Positions 42,647 to 51,022 of a DNA stretch of 64,000 bases are shown piece by piece. Both the position numbers and the translations under genes were made by a program. The notes beneath the pieces are model-generated. The model did no database searches. It was not told the DNA's origin and worked only from the letters and a program-made list of their open reading frames with translations. Numbering within the stretch: the first letter of the stretch is position 1; each line of letters opens with the position of its first letter. Source of the stretch: an uncultured Eubacteriales bacterium (lineage in GTDB: Bacteria; Bacillota; Clostridia; Lachnospirales; Bianqueaceae); the NCBI GenBank assembly GCA_902783575.1, contig CACZRP010000090.1, positions 48,552 to 112,551 on the forward strand, written 5' to 3'.

Positions 42647-44153
42647 TATCCTGAAAACTCCTTCACCCATGAAGATCCGGGAGGAAGCGCTGGAGGACCT
42701 GATGCTCCGGGAATACCTGGACCGGGTTTTCGACATTCACGGCGGCAGCCGCTCCTTTGACTGGACCCGATTTTTCACCACCGACACGGAAGACATTCTG
42801 TTCCGCCGAGAGGTGCTCATCGAGCTTTCCGAATATCCGGAGCTGGTCAGCAAAATCACGGATGTGTGCAAGTGTCTGAACCAGATCCGGGCCTTCCAGG
42901 ACATGCCGGTATCCGGAGAATTCTATGCCGAAAGCATCCGGGAATTCTCCGTGCTCCAGCTGGCCCACGCCACCATGGAGTCCCTGGCCTCTGCCCTGGA
43001 CCAGCTTTCATCAGAGGGACGGCTCAAGTCCCGGGGACTTCAGCTTCTCAGAAATATGATGAAGGAAAAGGTCGCCTCCAACTTCACCGCGGATTTTGAA
43101 AACCGCTGGGAGAAGCTCTGCGGCGGTCTGGAGCAGCTGGGATCCTTCCGGGTGCGTCTCACCATGGATGGCGAGCTGCATGTCTGCGGCGCGGCCTTAA
43201 CCCATATCCAGAAGGAGCGCTTCGTGGGCTCCCTCTTCTCCGCCCATCCCATCAAGGAGCTGCGCCAGCCCGAGAAGCCCTGGGATCTGTCTGCTCTCAA
43301 GGAGATGAAAACACCCGCCGAGGAACTGATCCGGGTGCAGCTGTCCAACAACCTGAAGGCCTTTCTGCAGGATCTTTCCCGCATCAGCTCCGATCTGACG
43401 GAGCTCTATGATGACCTGATGTTCTACCTGGGCGCCCTACGCTACATGGGCCAGATGAAAAAGCTGTCCGTTCCCCTGTGCTATCCGGACATTCTTCCCA
43501 AAGAGGCCCGGGGCTTTGACGTCAGGGAAATGTACAACCCCATCCTCTGCGTATTTAAAAAGTCCTCCACCATCCCCAACGACATCACTTTCAAAGAAGG
43601 GGGTGAGCTGCTGATCCTGACCGGTATCAACCAGGGCGGCAAAACCACCTTCCTGCGGGCGGTGGGACTGTGCCAGGCCCTCTTCCAGCTGGGTTGGCCC
43701 GTCAGCTGCCGGGAGGCTGCCATCAGCCCGGTGGAGAACATCGTAACGGTATTCTCCCACGAGGAAAATACCAACCTGCAGCACGGAAAGCTGGGCCAGG
43801 AGCTGAAAACCGTCCGGGCCGGCCTGGATCAGGCCACCGCCGGCAGCCTGCTGCTTTGCAACGAGCCCATCACCGGTACTTCCCCCATGGAAAACCTGTA
43901 TCTGTCCCGGGAAGTGCTGGCCGCCTGCAAGCTTCAGGGCTTCCATGGCATCTGGGTCACCCATATCTACGACCTGGCCAGCGGCGCCCCTGACATGAAC
44001 CAGACCCTGAGCGGCAGCACCATCAGCTCTCTGACGGCTGTGGCCGTGGGCAGCGGTGCAGATGTGGCCGCCAGCTATACCATCAGGCGCGGCGAGCCCA
44101 AGTTTACCAGCTACGCCAAAGAAGTTCTTCGCCGGGAAACCGGTGTGTTCTAA
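42624..44153 (+). CDS. MutS-family ATPase, second of pair
   Basis: 509 residues from ATG 42624 (GGAGG upstream, inside the previous gene). Same plan as its neighbour: long helical N-terminus (EEALEDLMLREYLDRVFDIHGG onward), then Walker A TGINQGGKTTFLRA (about 333-341), VSCREAAISPVENIVTVFSHEENT, and Walker B SLLLCNEPITGTSPME (about 409-416) with Asn-Glu instead of Asp-Glu, followed by an IWVTHIYDL switch His. Both members share the NEP variant. The last 27 bases are repeated directly just after the stop codon. Confidence 0.85.
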   Translation: MGFLTTTDILKTPSPMKIREEALEDLMLREYLDRVFDIHGGSRSFDWTRFFTTDTEDILFRREVLIELSEYPELVSKITDVCKCLNQIRAFQDMPVSGEFYAESIREFSVLQLAHATMESLASALDQLSSEGRLKSRGLQLLRNMMKEKVASNFTADFENRWEKLCGGLEQLGSFRVRLTMDGELHVCGAALTHIQKERFVGSLFSAHPIKELRQPEKPWDLSALKEMKTPAEELIRVQLSNNLKAFLQDLSRISSDLTELYDDLMFYLGALRYMGQMKKLSVPLCYPDILPKEARGFDVREMYNPILCVFKKSSTIPNDITFKEGGELLILTGINQGGKTTFLRAVGLCQALFQLGWPVSCREAAISPVENIVTVFSHEENTNLQHGKLGQELKTVRAGLDQATAGSLLLCNEPITGTSPMENLYLSREVLAACKLQGFHGIWVTHIYDLASGAPDMNQTLSGSTISSLTAVAVGSGADVAASYTIRRGEPKFTSYAKEVLRRETGVF

Positions 44154-44184
44154 AGATGTTCTTCGCCGGGAAACCGGTGTGTTC
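44124..44184 (+). repeat. 27-bp direct repeat of the MutS-like gene's 3' end
   Basis: Copies at 44124-44150 and 44158-44184 are identical and separated by seven nt (period 34). The first includes the final codons before the stop. The second lies in the gap before the lipoprotein gene. Confidence 0.9.
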
Positions 44185-44199
44185 GAAAAGGAGATACGA

Positions 44200-45732
44200 A
44201 TGAAACAATCCAGAAAAATATTATCCCTGCTTTTATCCGCGGTTCTGCTGACAGGACTGCTGAGCGGCTGTACCGGCTTCGCCAAACAGGATGAAGAATC
44301 TTCCCAGGTCAGTGCCATACTGATCGATGAAGCTTCTCAGTCCAAGGCCGAATCGGAAGCCTCCCAGGCGGAGTCTTCTGCGGCAGAGTCCTCGGCTGCT
44401 GAATCTTCGGCCGCTGAGACTTCCGATACTAACACTTCTGTCTCTGAGTCCTCCGCTGATTCTTCCACGGCTGAGTCCTCCCCCTCGGAAGAATCCTCCA
44501 AAACCGGCAACACCTTCGGAGGTGCCGGCGGCAAGAAGAATGAAGAAAGCTCCCAGGCAGCCTCGGCCGAATCTTCCACTCCTTCCCAGGAGAGTTCCGT
44601 TCCCAGCGATGCGCTGGCGGGCACCGTCATCTATAAGCTGATCTATCTTTCCGAGGGCGATGAGTCCTTCGACGAATCCATGATGCAGGTGCTGGAGAAA
44701 AGCGGTCTGGTCACCTATCTTTACTTCTTTGCTGACGGCACCGGAAGGCTGGAGCTGTACTCCGAAGAGGAGCCCCAGGTTTTCACCTGGGACCAGGAGA
44801 AGCTCGTGGCCGATGGCGAAGAGATTCCCTACACCATCGAAAATGATATCCTTACCATGTCCGAGGAATCGGAAAATATTACCATGCAGTTCCGCCGTCT
44901 TTCTGATGCGGATGCCCTGATTGTGCTGAACGGCGGTACTCCTACCGCTGATAAAAACAGCCAGCCCATCCTGATTCCCCAGGAATATCACGAGGTGCTG
45001 CTGGACGAGGAAGATTTTACCGTGGAAGTCACCGGCTTTTCCATGGACAGCTTTACCTTCAACGTTCATCTGAACCTGGTCAACAAGGATGATGAAACAC
45101 TGGTCTTCTCTGCCGCCAACGCCTCCATGGAGGGACTGATGGCTTACGGCGATCTGTTTGCCACCCTGCAGGCCGGCGAAACCCGGGCGGAGACGCTGGG
45201 CTTCGACGCCAATTTTGTGAAAAATCACATCGAGGCCTTCCCCACCTGGATTGAGTTCGAGCTCAATGTCTATGAGGCCGATGATTACGATGATGTCTAC
45301 CTGAATTACGTGGATATCTACCCCGCCGGCGAGGATCAGGCCCTGCAGATCAGCTTCCATCCCGATGATACGGACCAGGTGCTGGTGGACAATGATTATG
45401 TGACCATCATCTATTCTCTGGATGCGGAGAATACCCTGGAATCCTTCTATGACTATTCCATTCCCCTGGTGGTGGTCAACAAAACGGAGACTCCTCTGCT
45501 GCTGAACGCCGGAACCAGTGTTCTGAACTCCAGCGAAACCGATATTCTCTATGCTGACACCATCGCTCCCTACTGCATGAAGTATTCCACCGTGGGCTGG
45601 AGCGCCGAAGACCTCACCAAGGCCTCCATCAGCTCCACCGATGTGAAAACCATCACCCTGACCATGCGGTTCCTGGCGGATCACACCCTGGAAAGTCTGG
45701 GAGAAGAAGAATTTACCATTCAGCTGCGTTAA
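44200..45732 (+). CDS. Ser/Glu-rich lipoprotein of unknown function
   Basis: 510 residues from ATG 44200 with AAGGAG upstream; the longer frame overlaps the MutS-like gene. The leader ILSLLLSAVLLTGLLSGC gives a lipid-modified Cys. Residues about 30-125 are a Ser/Ala/Glu low-complexity spacer (AESSAAESS repeats) that would reach through the cell wall. The rest (KLIYLSEGDESFDESMMQVL onward) contains beta-rich segments: a YLYFFADGTGRLELY domain, then about two Ig-like or DUF4352/5067-like domains (FTVEVTGFSMDSFTFNVHL, LVDNDYVTIIYSLDAE). No enzyme motif. Short direct repeats flank both ends of the gene. Confidence 0.75.
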   Translation: MKQSRKILSLLLSAVLLTGLLSGCTGFAKQDEESSQVSAILIDEASQSKAESEASQAESSAAESSAAESSAAETSDTNTSVSESSADSSTAESSPSEESSKTGNTFGGAGGKKNEESSQAASAESSTPSQESSVPSDALAGTVIYKLIYLSEGDESFDESMMQVLEKSGLVTYLYFFADGTGRLELYSEEEPQVFTWDQEKLVADGEEIPYTIENDILTMSEESENITMQFRRLSDADALIVLNGGTPTADKNSQPILIPQEYHEVLLDEEDFTVEVTGFSMDSFTFNVHLNLVNKDDETLVFSAANASMEGLMAYGDLFATLQAGETRAETLGFDANFVKNHIEAFPTWIEFELNVYEADDYDDVYLNYVDIYPAGEDQALQISFHPDDTDQVLVDNDYVTIIYSLDAENTLESFYDYSIPLVVVNKTETPLLLNAGTSVLNSSETDILYADTIAPYCMKYSTVGWSAEDLTKASISSTDVKTITLTMRFLADHTLESLGEEEFTIQLR

Positions 45733-45780
45733 GTCATTCAAGCACATATATTTGCGTTAAGTCATTCAAAACACATATAT
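45725..45780 (+). repeat. 27/28-bp direct repeat across the lipoprotein stop codon
   Basis: Copies at 45725-45751 and 45753-45780 match except for G against AA. The first includes the last codon and TAA. The second recreates a TAA in the gap before the DUF4091 gene. Confidence 0.88.
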
Positions 45781-45796
45781 TCAAGAGGTATTTCAA

Positions 45797-47449
45797 ATGA
45801 ACATCGAAGCAAGAATCCTTTCTTCCATGGAGAAGGTTTTCCCCATGCAGGCTCCCTCTGCTCTGGCGGTTCCCATGACCTGTCTTCAGGGCGAGAACTA
45901 CGCCTTTCAGGTGGCCATCCGTCCCGACTCCACCTTCACCCGGGGCATTTCCATCAGTGTGAGCGTGGAATCTGATCTGGATGTCACCCTGACTCAGGTG
46001 GGCTATGTACCGGCCCGGCTTCTGTATGTCACCAACCAGGACAAGCGGTACCTGACGGATCAGCCCGGTCTCTTCCCGGATCCCCTGTTCCCCGGTGAAA
46101 AGTTTACCGTGATCATGGGCCAGTGGAACAGCTTCATGGTGGAGGTTCGTCCCCAGAACGCGGCTCCCGGCTCCTATCCTGTCAAGGTAACCTTCAGCGC
46201 CCGTCATCCCCTGGAGCCCGAGAAAAACTACAGCAAGACCGTCTGCGCCTGTGTCGAAGTCATCGGCGCCCAGCTGCCCAAGCAGGAACTTCGTTATACC
46301 TCCTGGTTCCACGGTGACTGCCTGGCGGACTATTACCATGTTCCCGTTTTCAGCGAAGAGCACTGGAAGGCCATGGAAAGCCAGATCCGCACCGCAGCAG
46401 AATATGGCCAGAACATGATCCTGACCCCCGTTTTCACCCCTCCGCTGGATACCGAGATCGGCGGCGAGCGCACCACCATTCAGCTGGTGGATGTCACCCT
46501 GAAAGACGGCAGCTACTCTTTTAACTTTGATAAACTGACCCGGTTCATCGAAATGGCCAAGAACTGCGGCATCGAGTACTTCGAGATTTCCCATCTGTTC
46601 ACTCAGTGGGGCGGCAAGTGCTGCCCGAAGGTCATGGCCAATGTCGACGGCGAATATAAAAAGATCTTCGGCTGGGAGCAGGAGGCTCTCTCCGAAGAAT
46701 ACAAGGCATTCCTTTCCGCTTTCCTGCCGGAGCTCATCGCGTACCTGAACAAGGCCGGCCTGCAGAAGAACGTTTACTTCCACCTGACCGACGAGCCCCA
46801 CGGCGACCATCTGCCCCAGTATCTGGCTCTGAAGGAATTTGTCGCTCCCATGGTGGAGCCCTATCCCATCATGGACGCCATGAGCGATTACAGCTACTTC
46901 GAGCAGGGCGTCTGCAATGTGCCCGTGGTGGCCACCTCCGCTCTGGAGCCCTTCCTTACCGGAAAGCGTCCGGAGGAATTCTGGGTCTATTACTGCATCG
47001 GCCAGGGAAACAACAATCTCTCCAACCGCTTTATGGCTATGCCCGGCTACCGCACCCGTATCCTGGGTGTGCAGCTGTATCTTGAGAACGTCGCCGGCTT
47101 CCTGCAGTGGGGTCTGAACTTCTACAACTCCGTCCAGTCCCTGCATCACATCGATCCCTACACCGTCACCGATGGCGAGGGTTACTTCCCCTCCGGCGAT
47201 CCCTTTGTCCTGTATCCCGGCAAGGATGAAACCACCATCACCTCCCAGCGTCTGGTCATCTTCGGCGAAGCCCTGCAGGATCTGCGGGCCCTGAAGAAGC
47301 TGGAATCCCTCACCAGCCGCGAGCATGTCGTCGAACTGATCCAGGAAGGTGCCGAGGAGCCCGTGACCTTCACCTCCTACCCCACCGGCGAGGGCTACAT
47401 CCTGAACCTGAGAGACAAAGTCAACCGCGAGATCGCGAAGCTGAGCTAA
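45797..47449 (+). CDS. DUF4091 / GH123-like glycoside hydrolase
   Basis: 550 residues without a signal peptide. The N-terminal 160 residues are beta-sandwich (YAFQVAIRPDSTFTRGISISV; MVEVRPQNAAPGSYPVKVTF). A TIM-barrel-like domain follows, with RYTSWFHGDCLADYY, EYFEISHLFTQWGGKCCP and the acidic motif YFHLTDEPHGDH (about 327-338), the region where the catalytic Asp-Glu pair of GH123 enzymes lies. The DUF4091 segment is at the C-terminus (LQWGLNFYNS, GEGYFPSGDPFVLYPG). GH123 enzymes cleave beta-GalNAc; whether this one does cannot be read from sequence. Ends at a strong terminator. Confidence 0.82.
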   Translation: MNIEARILSSMEKVFPMQAPSALAVPMTCLQGENYAFQVAIRPDSTFTRGISISVSVESDLDVTLTQVGYVPARLLYVTNQDKRYLTDQPGLFPDPLFPGEKFTVIMGQWNSFMVEVRPQNAAPGSYPVKVTFSARHPLEPEKNYSKTVCACVEVIGAQLPKQELRYTSWFHGDCLADYYHVPVFSEEHWKAMESQIRTAAEYGQNMILTPVFTPPLDTEIGGERTTIQLVDVTLKDGSYSFNFDKLTRFIEMAKNCGIEYFEISHLFTQWGGKCCPKVMANVDGEYKKIFGWEQEALSEEYKAFLSAFLPELIAYLNKAGLQKNVYFHLTDEPHGDHLPQYLALKEFVAPMVEPYPIMDAMSDYSYFEQGVCNVPVVATSALEPFLTGKRPEEFWVYYCIGQGNNNLSNRFMAMPGYRTRILGVQLYLENVAGFLQWGLNFYNSVQSLHHIDPYTVTDGEGYFPSGDPFVLYPGKDETTITSQRLVIFGEALQDLRALKKLESLTSREHVVELIQEGAEEPVTFTSYPTGEGYILNLRDKVNREIAKLS

Positions 47450-47468
47450 AACCTGCATATCAAAACAC

Positions 47469-47500
47469 AGGGGCGAAGTCATTGGACCTCGCCCCTTATT
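47469..47500 (+). terminator. Intrinsic terminator of the DUF4091 gene
   Basis: AGGGGCGA plus GTC pair with GGAC plus TCGCCCCT, followed by TTATTCT. Confidence 0.7.
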
Positions 47501-47519
47501 CTATGCCTAAAATATGAAC

Positions 47520-47545
47520 CCACCGCCGCATTTATGCGGTAGTGG
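47520..47545 (-). terminator. Terminator-like hairpin of the homoserine dehydrogenase gene
   Basis: CCACxxCCGCA pairs with TGCGGxxGTGG around TTTA. On the minus strand only a weak T-rich stretch follows, so efficiency is uncertain. Confidence 0.5.
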
Positions 47546-47561
47546 TGCGAAAAACAGCGAA

Positions 47562-48785
47562 TCAGTCCTGGGGCTCCTCGGCTTCCACCACCAGGCAGCT
47601 CAGGACCTTCACGCCGCGGTACTGGAGGCGATGGAACAGGTCTCTCAGCTCCTGAGTCTTCAGAGCCTTGGTGAAGTAGGCGTGGATATCTCCCTCCAGA
47701 CTGATTTCGGAAACGATGTCCTCCAGGGGCAGCGATACCTTTCTGTCGGTGCGGATCATGTATTCCTGTCCCAGAGAGGAGAAGCTTTCGGGCTTGATGG
47801 GTTTGTACTGGTGGTAGGAGGTTTTGGTGACTCCCCGGACCTTGTTCATGACGGCACAGATAATGTCCGCGGCCACGGCGCTGCCGGTGGGCAGGCTTCC
47901 CGCTCCCTTGCCGTAGATGGTGATGTCATCCAGCATGTTGCCCTTGATGGTGATACCGTTGTAAACACCTTCCACCCGGGCCAGGGGGTGATCCTCGTGA
48001 AGCATGATGGGTTCCACGCCGGCAAAGAGGCGCGGACCGATCATCTTGCTGCGGGCGATGAGCTTGATATGGAAATCCATGGCCTTGGCAATTTCGATAT
48101 CCTCGGTGGTAATCTTCGTAATGCCCCGGCGCTCGATCTTCTCCCAGTCCACATCGATGCAGTAGGCGTGGGTGGACAGAATGGCCAGCTTTCTGGCCGG
48201 GTCCATGGCCTCCACATCGGATTCGGGATTCCGCTCGGCATAACCCAGCTCCTGGGCATCCTCCAGGGCTTCCTGGAAGCTGGTGCCCTCGTCCTCCATC
48301 TCGGTGAGGATGTAGTTGGTGGTGCCGTTCAGAATAGCGGAAATTTCAGTGATTCTTTCCTGAATCATGCATTCGTTGATCATGCGGATCACGGGGATGC
48401 CGCCGCCCACGCAGGCCTCGTAATAGAAATCGACGCCGGAAGAGGCAGCAATTTCCAGCAGCTCTTCTCCATAGGCCGCCACCAGATCCTTGTTGGAGGT
48501 AACCACGCTCTTTCCCGCCTCCAGCAGCTGGGATATATACTCGAAGGCCGGATGAAGTCCGCCCATGGTTTCCGCCACCACCTGGATGGTGGGGTCCTTT
48601 AAGATCACTTCAAAATCGTGAACAATCTTGTCCTCATAGGGATCGCCGGGAAAATCCCGCAGATCCAGAATCGTTTTTACGCGGATGACCTCGCCGCCGT
48701 CGGAGGCGATGAGCTCCCGGTTTCTGTTTAATACCGTAACGGTACCCGAACCGACGGTACCGTAACCCATAATCGCAATATCCAT
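47562..48785 (-). CDS. hom: Homoserine dehydrogenase
   Basis: 407 residues. It reduces aspartate semialdehyde to homoserine on the way to Thr and Met, in the cytoplasm. The N-terminal Rossmann motif is IMGYGTVGSG (5-14). VAETMGG and VVTSNKDLVA follow near 70-100. The catalytic domain has YYEACVGGGIPVI, LNGTTNYILT and NPESDVEAMDPARKLAIL (conserved Glu/Asp/Lys). The last 70 residues (YHQYKPIKPESFSSLGQEYMIRT onward) form an ACT-like regulatory domain, so feedback by threonine is likely. It lies 81 nt after an ACT-domain protein in the same direction; the pair is often found together in Firmicutes. Confidence 0.95.
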   Translation of the reverse strand: MDIAIMGYGTVGSGTVTVLNRNRELIASDGGEVIRVKTILDLRDFPGDPYEDKIVHDFEVILKDPTIQVVAETMGGLHPAFEYISQLLEAGKSVVTSNKDLVAAYGEELLEIAASSGVDFYYEACVGGGIPVIRMINECMIQERITEISAILNGTTNYILTEMEDEGTSFQEALEDAQELGYAERNPESDVEAMDPARKLAILSTHAYCIDVDWEKIERRGITKITTEDIEIAKAMDFHIKLIARSKMIGPRLFAGVEPIMLHEDHPLARVEGVYNGITIKGNMLDDITIYGKGAGSLPTGSAVAADIICAVMNKVRGVTKTSYHQYKPIKPESFSSLGQEYMIRTDRKVSLPLEDIVSEISLEGDIHAYFTKALKTQELRDLFHRLQYRGVKVLSCLVVEAEEPQD

Positions 48786-48866
48786 AAAAATCTCCTGAAA
48801 TTATACTGAGCATTCGAAACAGCCGCAGGCCGCCTCCCAATCCGGCACTGGGCCGCAGGCCGGCCC

Positions 48867-49307
48867 TTATTCCCTGGCCAGCACCCGCACGCCGCTGACG
48901 CCGTTTACCTGCTTCAGGCCGTCAATAATATCATCGATGGGCCAGCTGTTTTCCAGCACCTCGATGGACAGGGAAACATCCGCGATTCCGCCGATGGGAA
49001 TGGCCTGATGAATGGTAAGAATGTTCACCTCGGATTTTTCCAGCACAGACAAAAACTGAGGCAGCACTCCCGGCTTGTCCTCCAGCCGGGCGGTGATGGT
49101 CACTGCCTTGTGTCTGACCATATCTGTGAAGGGCTCAATTACATCTTTATATTTGTAGAAGGAGCTGCGGCTGATTCCCACCAGCTCCACGGCCTCCTGC
49201 ACCGTTGCCGCCTTGCCGCTGGAAAGAAGCTTTTTGGCCTCCACCACCTGTCCGTAGACTTCCGGCAGCGCGGAACGCTCGATAATATAGTACTCGCTTT
49301 TTGCCAT
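48867..49307 (-). CDS. ACT domain protein, PheB/UPF0735 family
   Basis: 146 residues, the standard length. The first half has an HTH-like segment (KAATVQEAVELVGISRSSFYKYKD). The second is an ACT domain (KAVTITARLEDKPGVLPQFLSVLEKSEVNILTIHQ split over two strands, then ISIEVLE-type strand and GVRVLARE end). ACT domains bind amino acids; with the HTH part this is probably an amino-acid-sensing regulator of the homoserine dehydrogenase unit. GGAGG is five nt before ATG and a clear promoter is upstream. Confidence 0.88.
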   Translation of the reverse strand: MAKSEYYIIERSALPEVYGQVVEAKKLLSSGKAATVQEAVELVGISRSSFYKYKDVIEPFTDMVRHKAVTITARLEDKPGVLPQFLSVLEKSEVNILTIHQAIPIGGIADVSLSIEVLENSWPIDDIIDGLKQVNGVSGVRVLARE

Positions 49308-49363
49308 AGGGTCCTCCCTCCCGGAAAATCCATGTTGACTCCCCGGAACAAACTGATTAGGCG

Positions 49364-49392
49364 ATTATACCACAAAGGGCACATGTCCGCAA
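49364..49392 (-). promoter_or_regulatory. Promoter of the ACT protein-hom unit
   Basis: TTGCGG (49387-49392) and TATAAT (49364-49369), 17-nt spacer, minus strand. Confidence 0.7.
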
Positions 49393-49403
49393 GATAAAAA
49401 TAA

Positions 49404-49447
49404 AAGTCCCTGTCTCTCGGACGTTTGCGTCTGAAAGACAGGGACTT
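49404..49447 (-). terminator. Intrinsic terminator of the Gld-type exporter operon
   Basis: AAGTCCCTGTCT pairs perfectly with AGACAGGGACTT (12 bp), with an inner CGGACG/CGTCTG stem. On the minus strand it is followed by a TTTTATTTTTAT run. Confidence 0.85.
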
Positions 49448-49516
49448 CATTTTGTTCATCGGAAATTGTCAGAGCTGAAAGGCAGCATTGGCTCGCCGCC
49501 GGAAGCCCTGGTCACT

Positions 49517-51022
49517 TTACTTGCCCACAGCCGCCATCAGATCAGCTATGCGCTCCTCCACCCGCTGGAACCGCTCATAGTCGCAGGCGAACCAGACATC
49601 CTCTTCCACCTGGATGACATAGTAGAAATCATCCAGCTTGTAGAAGGTGAAGGTTTCCTCGGTGCCGTCCCAGAACTGGTAATGCACTTCCACCTTCTGG
49701 CTCTCGTCGTAAACAGGCTTTTCGCCCCGGATCTCGTAGCTGGGAATCAGCTCGATGAGGGCCCGGTACAGGGCCAGGAACAGATCGTCCTCCACCAGCT
49801 CGCCGTCGAAGCGGTAGGTGTAAAGCCGGTCCTCTTCCTTTCCGCCCTCGGGGATATCGGAACGCTTCACGGAAAACTCGTGATGCTCTCCCTTCATATC
49901 CACCGAACCGGCGGCCACGTTGGAGATGGCGTTGATATAGATCAGCTTGTTCACGAAAAAGTAGGGATCAAAGTGACGGTTAGCCATGCAGCTGGCGTCC
50001 ACGCCCAGCACCATGCTGCTGCCGGCTTCCCGGAAGTAGATGTACTGGTTGGAATCACCGTAGGTATAGCCGAAGTAGTAATCCGTGGTGTTGTACTCGT
50101 AGTTGTCCTCCGAGTCGCCGGTACGGGTGATGATCTTCTCATGATATTCCGGCTCCTCGCCCAGACCGTACTGCTCGAAATCCTGGCAGTCCGCGTCTAT
50201 GGTCTCCACCACCTCGGGGGTTGTCAGATACTGCAGGTAGTTATACTCCAGATCGGTACCCACCTGGATGTAGGGATTGGTGTAGGGCTGCACGAAGACA
50301 TTGTCGGTGGTGCGGTAGATGGCTCCGTCCACGGGACGCTCCGTCAGCACAATGGATTCATCCTTCTTGATTTCCACCGGGGTTTCGCCCTTCTTCTGCA
50401 CGAAGACATACATCAGGGTGCCCTTGCCGGAATTGTCGATTTCCGCCATGGTAGTCAGACGGATGCTGTTTCTCGTAAAGGAAGCGAACTTCGCGTACTC
50501 GGAGTTGGTGGCGTAGACATTGTTGTCACCCTCGATGCGGCAGAAGGTATATTCCTTATCGGAGGAAAGGATTCCCACATAGCAGGTCTTGGAGGTGCCG
50601 TCCTTGAAGTTCACCGTCAGCACCGAGGTGGGATCCTTCAGTCCGAAGTCGTCCAGCCTGTCGGGATCCGTCACATCCTCCTCGATGAGCTTGTAGGCCG
50701 GCAGCAAAGCCGCCATGGTAACAATGTTCTGATAGGTATTAATCAGATGCCAGTCCTCATGGCCCTCGATGACCCACAGCATTGTGCCGGTCTTGTTGTA
50801 GCCGTTGGGCACCAGGGTGATGAGATCGGTCTGGGTTTTCAGATCGATGGACTTCATATCCTCACGGGAGTTCTCCCAGAGGTTTTTCAGCACGATGGAG
50901 CTGGAGGATTCCTCGGGTGCGTTGGCTTCTTTGACGTGGTTCATCACTGACACGCCAATGACCGCTGCCGCCAGCAGCACCAGCACCAGCAGCCCCAGAA
51001 TAACAGTTTTCTTTTTAGACAT
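49517..51022 (-). CDS. DUF4340 domain protein of a Gld-type exporter
   Basis: 501 residues. An N-terminal TM anchor (KTVILGLLVLVLLAAAVIGVSV) is followed by an extracellular beta-rich region with DUF4340 features: WHLINTYQNIVTMAALLPAY, RLDDFGLKDPTSVLTVNFKDG, and a YVGILSSDKEYTFCRIEGDNNVYA segment. DUF4340 proteins commonly follow GldG-like genes in bacterial ABC clusters; their function is not settled. The start shares one base with the GldG-like stop (TGATG). It is the last gene of a four-gene operon that ends at the terminator at 49404-49447. Confidence 0.88.
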   Translation of the reverse strand: MSKKKTVILGLLVLVLLAAAVIGVSVMNHVKEANAPEESSSSIVLKNLWENSREDMKSIDLKTQTDLITLVPNGYNKTGTMLWVIEGHEDWHLINTYQNIVTMAALLPAYKLIEEDVTDPDRLDDFGLKDPTSVLTVNFKDGTSKTCYVGILSSDKEYTFCRIEGDNNVYATNSEYAKFASFTRNSIRLTTMAEIDNSGKGTLMYVFVQKKGETPVEIKKDESIVLTERPVDGAIYRTTDNVFVQPYTNPYIQVGTDLEYNYLQYLTTPEVVETIDADCQDFEQYGLGEEPEYHEKIITRTGDSEDNYEYNTTDYYFGYTYGDSNQYIYFREAGSSMVLGVDASCMANRHFDPYFFVNKLIYINAISNVAAGSVDMKGEHHEFSVKRSDIPEGGKEEDRLYTYRFDGELVEDDLFLALYRALIELIPSYEIRGEKPVYDESQKVEVHYQFWDGTEETFTFYKLDDFYYVIQVEEDVWFACDYERFQRVEERIADLMAAVGK

